NCBI GenBank assembly: GCA_030146365.1
Contig: JASLBU010000108.1
Coordinates: 1 to 15,862, forward strand
DNA: 15,862 nt
Direction of reading: 5' to 3'
Source: Candidatus Limnocylindria bacterium
GTDB taxonomy: Bacteria; Chloroflexota; Limnocylindria; QHBO01
Positions 13,927 to 15,862 of this stretch are shown piece after piece; the stretch's first letter is position 1, and every line of letters starts with the position of its first letter. A program made the position numbers and the translations under genes. The notes under the pieces are model-generated. The model saw only the letters and a program-made list of their open reading frames with translations. It had not been told where the DNA came from and made no database searches.

Positions 13927-15238
13927 AGCGTTCGCTGCCTCCTTCCTCCTCGTCTCCGCCCTCATCGCCTGGATCACCATCACCGTCCCGCTTGCCGCGC
14001 GAGTGCTCCAGGCGGGCGTGCTCGTCTCGATGCTCTACGTCGCGTACCTGGCCTGGCGCGGCGGCCGTGCGATGAGGGCGGCGCTCCGCTCAACGGACAT
14101 CCCCATCCCACCGGCGCATGGGCCGGAGCGATGGGTCTCGCTCATCGTGCCGGCCCGCAATGAGGGCGCAGTGATCGCCGAGACGGTCGCGAGCCTGACG
14201 TCGCTCGACTATCCGGCCGCCGATGGCCGCCCCGCCTACGGCGTGCTGGTCGTGGACGACGGGTCGACCGACGAAACGGGCGCCCGGGCGAGGGCCGTGC
14301 CGATGGACGGCCGGCTGACGGTCGTGCGGCGCGAGCCGAAGCCCAGCCTCCCACGGACGAAGGGCGCGGTCCTGCGCCATGCGATGCACCACGTCGACGG
14401 GGACGTGGTCGGCGTGATCGACGCGGACACTCGCGTCGACCCGGCGTTTCTTCGTCGAGTGATGAGAGCATGGGATCGCGATCCGGATGCCGCAGCGGTC
14501 CAGGTGGCCCGGCGACCCCGCAACGCGGACCGCGGATGGCTCACGGCCGCACAGGCGGAGGAGCAGCTGATGGACATGGCGAGCCAGTGCGGACGGCACG
14601 CGACGGACGGCACCGCCGAGCTGCGTGGGAACGGCATGTTCGTGCGCCGTGACGTCCTCGATGCCGTCGGCGGGTGGAATGCCACGGCACTCACGGAGGA
14701 CCTCGACCTGTCGACGCGGCTGGCGGCGGCCGGCCACCGTGTGGCGCTGGCACCGGAGGCCGCGGTCGAGGAGGAGGCGGTCGAGCGGCTCGACGCCCTC
14801 TGGCACCAGCGTCTGCGGTGGGCGGAGGGGAGCCTGCGCCGCCTGCTTGAGCATGGGCCGGGCCTGCTCGCCGGGCCCCTGTCGCTCGGCCACAAGGCCG
14901 ACTTCGTCGCCTTCACTGCCGAGTTCCTCCTTCCGCCGCTGTTCGCGACCACGATCATCGCCAGCCTGCTGACGATCCCGCTTCCGCGCCCGGCCGACTG
15001 GACCGTGCCCGCCTCGCTGTTCGCCGGGTACGGGCTGGGGGTCTTCCTCCTGGCCCTTGGCGGGCTGTCCGCGGTCGGCGTGCGGGGTCCGAGGCTCGTC
15101 GGGCGCGCCCTTCGCGGGGCGCTGTTCCTCTCCCACTGGCTGGTGGTGGTCCCGGTCGCGCTGGCGCGCATCGCCTTCGGTGCGCGGCCGACGGCGTTCG
15201 TCCAGACGCCCCGGTTCACCGCGGGCCGGGACCGATGA
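13916..15238 (+). CDS. GT2 family membrane glycosyltransferase (BcsA-like)
   Basis: An inverting family-2 glycosyltransferase of 440 residues with all catalytic motifs of processive synthases: VVDDGSTDE (112–120, nucleotide-sugar Asp), VIDADTR (167–173, DxD), ALTEDLDLS (258–266, TED general base) and QRLRWAEG (298–305, QxxRW). Two membrane segments lie at the N-terminus (about 5–25 and 28–48) and three at the C-terminus (about 333–355, 364–386, 399–420). ATG 13916 is chosen: it falls at the first hydrophobic segment, and no other ATG, GTG or TTG lies just upstream. The frame is open further upstream inside the MFS gene, where it encodes only Arg/Ser-rich out-of-frame sequence. It overlaps the MFS gene by 11 nt and the amidohydrolase by 4 nt (ATGA). 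The QxxRW motif favours a polysaccharide or glycolipid synthase; no accessory secretion genes are present. Confidence 0.92.
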   Translation: MATRAFAASFLLVSALIAWITITVPLAARVLQAGVLVSMLYVAYLAWRGGRAMRAALRSTDIPIPPAHGPERWVSLIVPARNEGAVIAETVASLTSLDYPAADGRPAYGVLVVDDGSTDETGARARAVPMDGRLTVVRREPKPSLPRTKGAVLRHAMHHVDGDVVGVIDADTRVDPAFLRRVMRAWDRDPDAAAVQVARRPRNADRGWLTAAQAEEQLMDMASQCGRHATDGTAELRGNGMFVRRDVLDAVGGWNATALTEDLDLSTRLAAAGHRVALAPEAAVEEEAVERLDALWHQRLRWAEGSLRRLLEHGPGLLAGPLSLGHKADFVAFTAEFLLPPLFATTIIASLLTIPLPRPADWTVPASLFAGYGLGVFLLALGGLSAVGVRGPRLVGRALRGALFLSHWLVVVPVALARIAFGARPTAFVQTPRFTAGRDR

Positions 15239-15862
15239 CCGGGCCCCGACCCACCCTCGTCATCCTCGGCGACGTCCTCGTGGCTGCCACGCCGGGCGCG
15301 CCGGAGCGGACCCAGGCCATCGGCATCGCGAACGGCCGGGTCGTGAGCGTCGGGCGCCGAGAGGATGTGCTCACCGGAGCCCCGGCCGGCGTGGAGGTCC
15401 TCGATGCCGGCACGGCCGCCGTGATCCCCGGCCTCCACGACTTCCACATCCACCTCGTCGGCCTCGCACGTACCCGCTCCGGGGTCATGCTCGAGGGGGC
15501 TGGTGATGGCCGGGAGGTGGCCGCGCGTCTGCGGGATCACGCCCGCACCCTCCCCCCGGGCGCCTGGGTCACCGGACGGGGCTGGTCGGAGGCTCAGCTG
15601 TCGGGCCTCGAGATGTCGGAGCTGGAGGCCGCGGTCGGCCCGCGGGCCGCGTTCATCAGCAGCCACGACGGCCATTCCGCCTGGGCATCCGCTGCGGCAC
15701 GGCGAGTTGCCGGCTTGACGGCCGGGACCGCCGACCCCGGGGGCGGACGGATCGAGCGATTCGGGGACGGCGAGCCGACGGGAGTGCTGCGCGAGACGGC
15801 GCTCGACCTGGTGGCCGCGCACGTGCCGCGGCTGCAGGGGGCGGCCCTGCGCCCCTCATTGA
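15235..15862 (+). CDS. YtcJ-like amidohydrolase, N-terminal part
   Basis: The first 209 residues of a metal-dependent amidohydrolase (amidohydrolase_3/YtcJ-like). It begins with the beta-rich domain typical of the superfamily (TLVILGDVLVAATPG, 7–21; GIANGRVVSVG, 30–40). The metal-binding strand PGLHDFHIHLVG (65–76) supplies H71 and H73. Later segments match YtcJ-like proteins: WVTGRGWSEAQL (111–122) and SHDGHSAWAS (143–152). The frame is still open at the right edge; the final TGA of the window is out of frame, so this is truncation by the window and not a short gene. ATG 15235 shares ATGA with the glycosyltransferase stop. Substrate unknown; members hydrolyse amides, formamides or related bonds. 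Confidence 0.92.
   Translation, partial: MTGPRPTLVILGDVLVAATPGAPERTQAIGIANGRVVSVGRREDVLTGAPAGVEVLDAGTAAVIPGLHDFHIHLVGLARTRSGVMLEGAGDGREVAARLRDHARTLPPGAWVTGRGWSEAQLSGLEMSELEAAVGPRAAFISSHDGHSAWASAAARRVAGLTAGTADPGGGRIERFGDGEPTGVLRETALDLVAAHVPRLQGAALRPSL

Noticed and set aside
14236..15822. Long minus-strand open frame (528 codons) opposite the glycosyltransferase and amidohydrolase
   Set aside because: Composition is Arg/Pro/Ser-rich with no domain; it is the antisense shadow of two genes with complete catalytic motifs.
15860..15862. TGA at the right edge as the end of the amidohydrolase
   Set aside because: It is not in the reading frame from ATG 15235; the frame remains open at the edge.

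Overview
The window is a uniformly GC-rich bacterial stretch that is almost entirely coding. Short intergenic gaps, frequent 1–13 nt gene overlaps, GTG/TTG starts, DUF881 and DUF951 proteins, bacterial Ku and a TldD/TldE pair together suggest a Chloroflexota-like or other high-GC terrabacterial genome, possibly a soil or aquatic lineage. That placement is inference with no marker gene behind it. I see no rRNA, tRNA, CRISPR array, insertion sequence or integrase, and no gene-free stretch longer than about 100 bases.

Layout. (1) Positions 1–631, minus strand: a DUF6582-like small protein followed by the N-terminal part of the DNA-end-binding protein Ku, which runs off the left edge. (2) 693–1427, plus: a DUF72 (YecE-like) protein, divergent from the Ku pair; the ~60 nt divergent gap holds an 8-bp perfect inverted repeat. 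(3) 1479–3771, plus: an ABC-2 exporter, ATPase plus permease, with overlapping genes. (4) 3781–4950, minus: two genes of unknown function, a 178-residue soluble protein and a 208-residue protein with two membrane segments and a helical middle; they converge on the ABC permease with a 9 nt gap. (5) 4951–5012: a short divergent promoter region in which the candidate -10 elements of both strands overlap. (6) 5013–9335, plus: four overlapping genes, all predicted to face outside the cytoplasm: a family-5 solute-binding protein, a membrane-anchored HExxH zinc peptidase (peptidase MA-like) and two DUF881 proteins. (7) 9375–12396, plus: tldD, tldE and a DUF951 gene, each overlapping the next. (8) 12400–15862, plus: an MFS transporter, a BcsA-like GT2 glycosyltransferase and the N-terminal 209 residues of a YtcJ-like amidohydrolase cut by the right edge.

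How the genes may work together. From 5013 to the right edge all ten genes lie on one strand, with a largest gap of 39 nt and mostly overlapping junctions, so they could be one long transcript or two to three coupled ones. The most unusual block is 5013–9335: an orphan solute-binding protein with no permease or ATPase, a surface-anchored peptidase and paired DUF881 proteins, translationally coupled and all without cysteine, followed by the two-subunit TldD/TldE peptidase. A peptide-handling role at the cell surface is a reasonable hypothesis but is not shown by the sequence.
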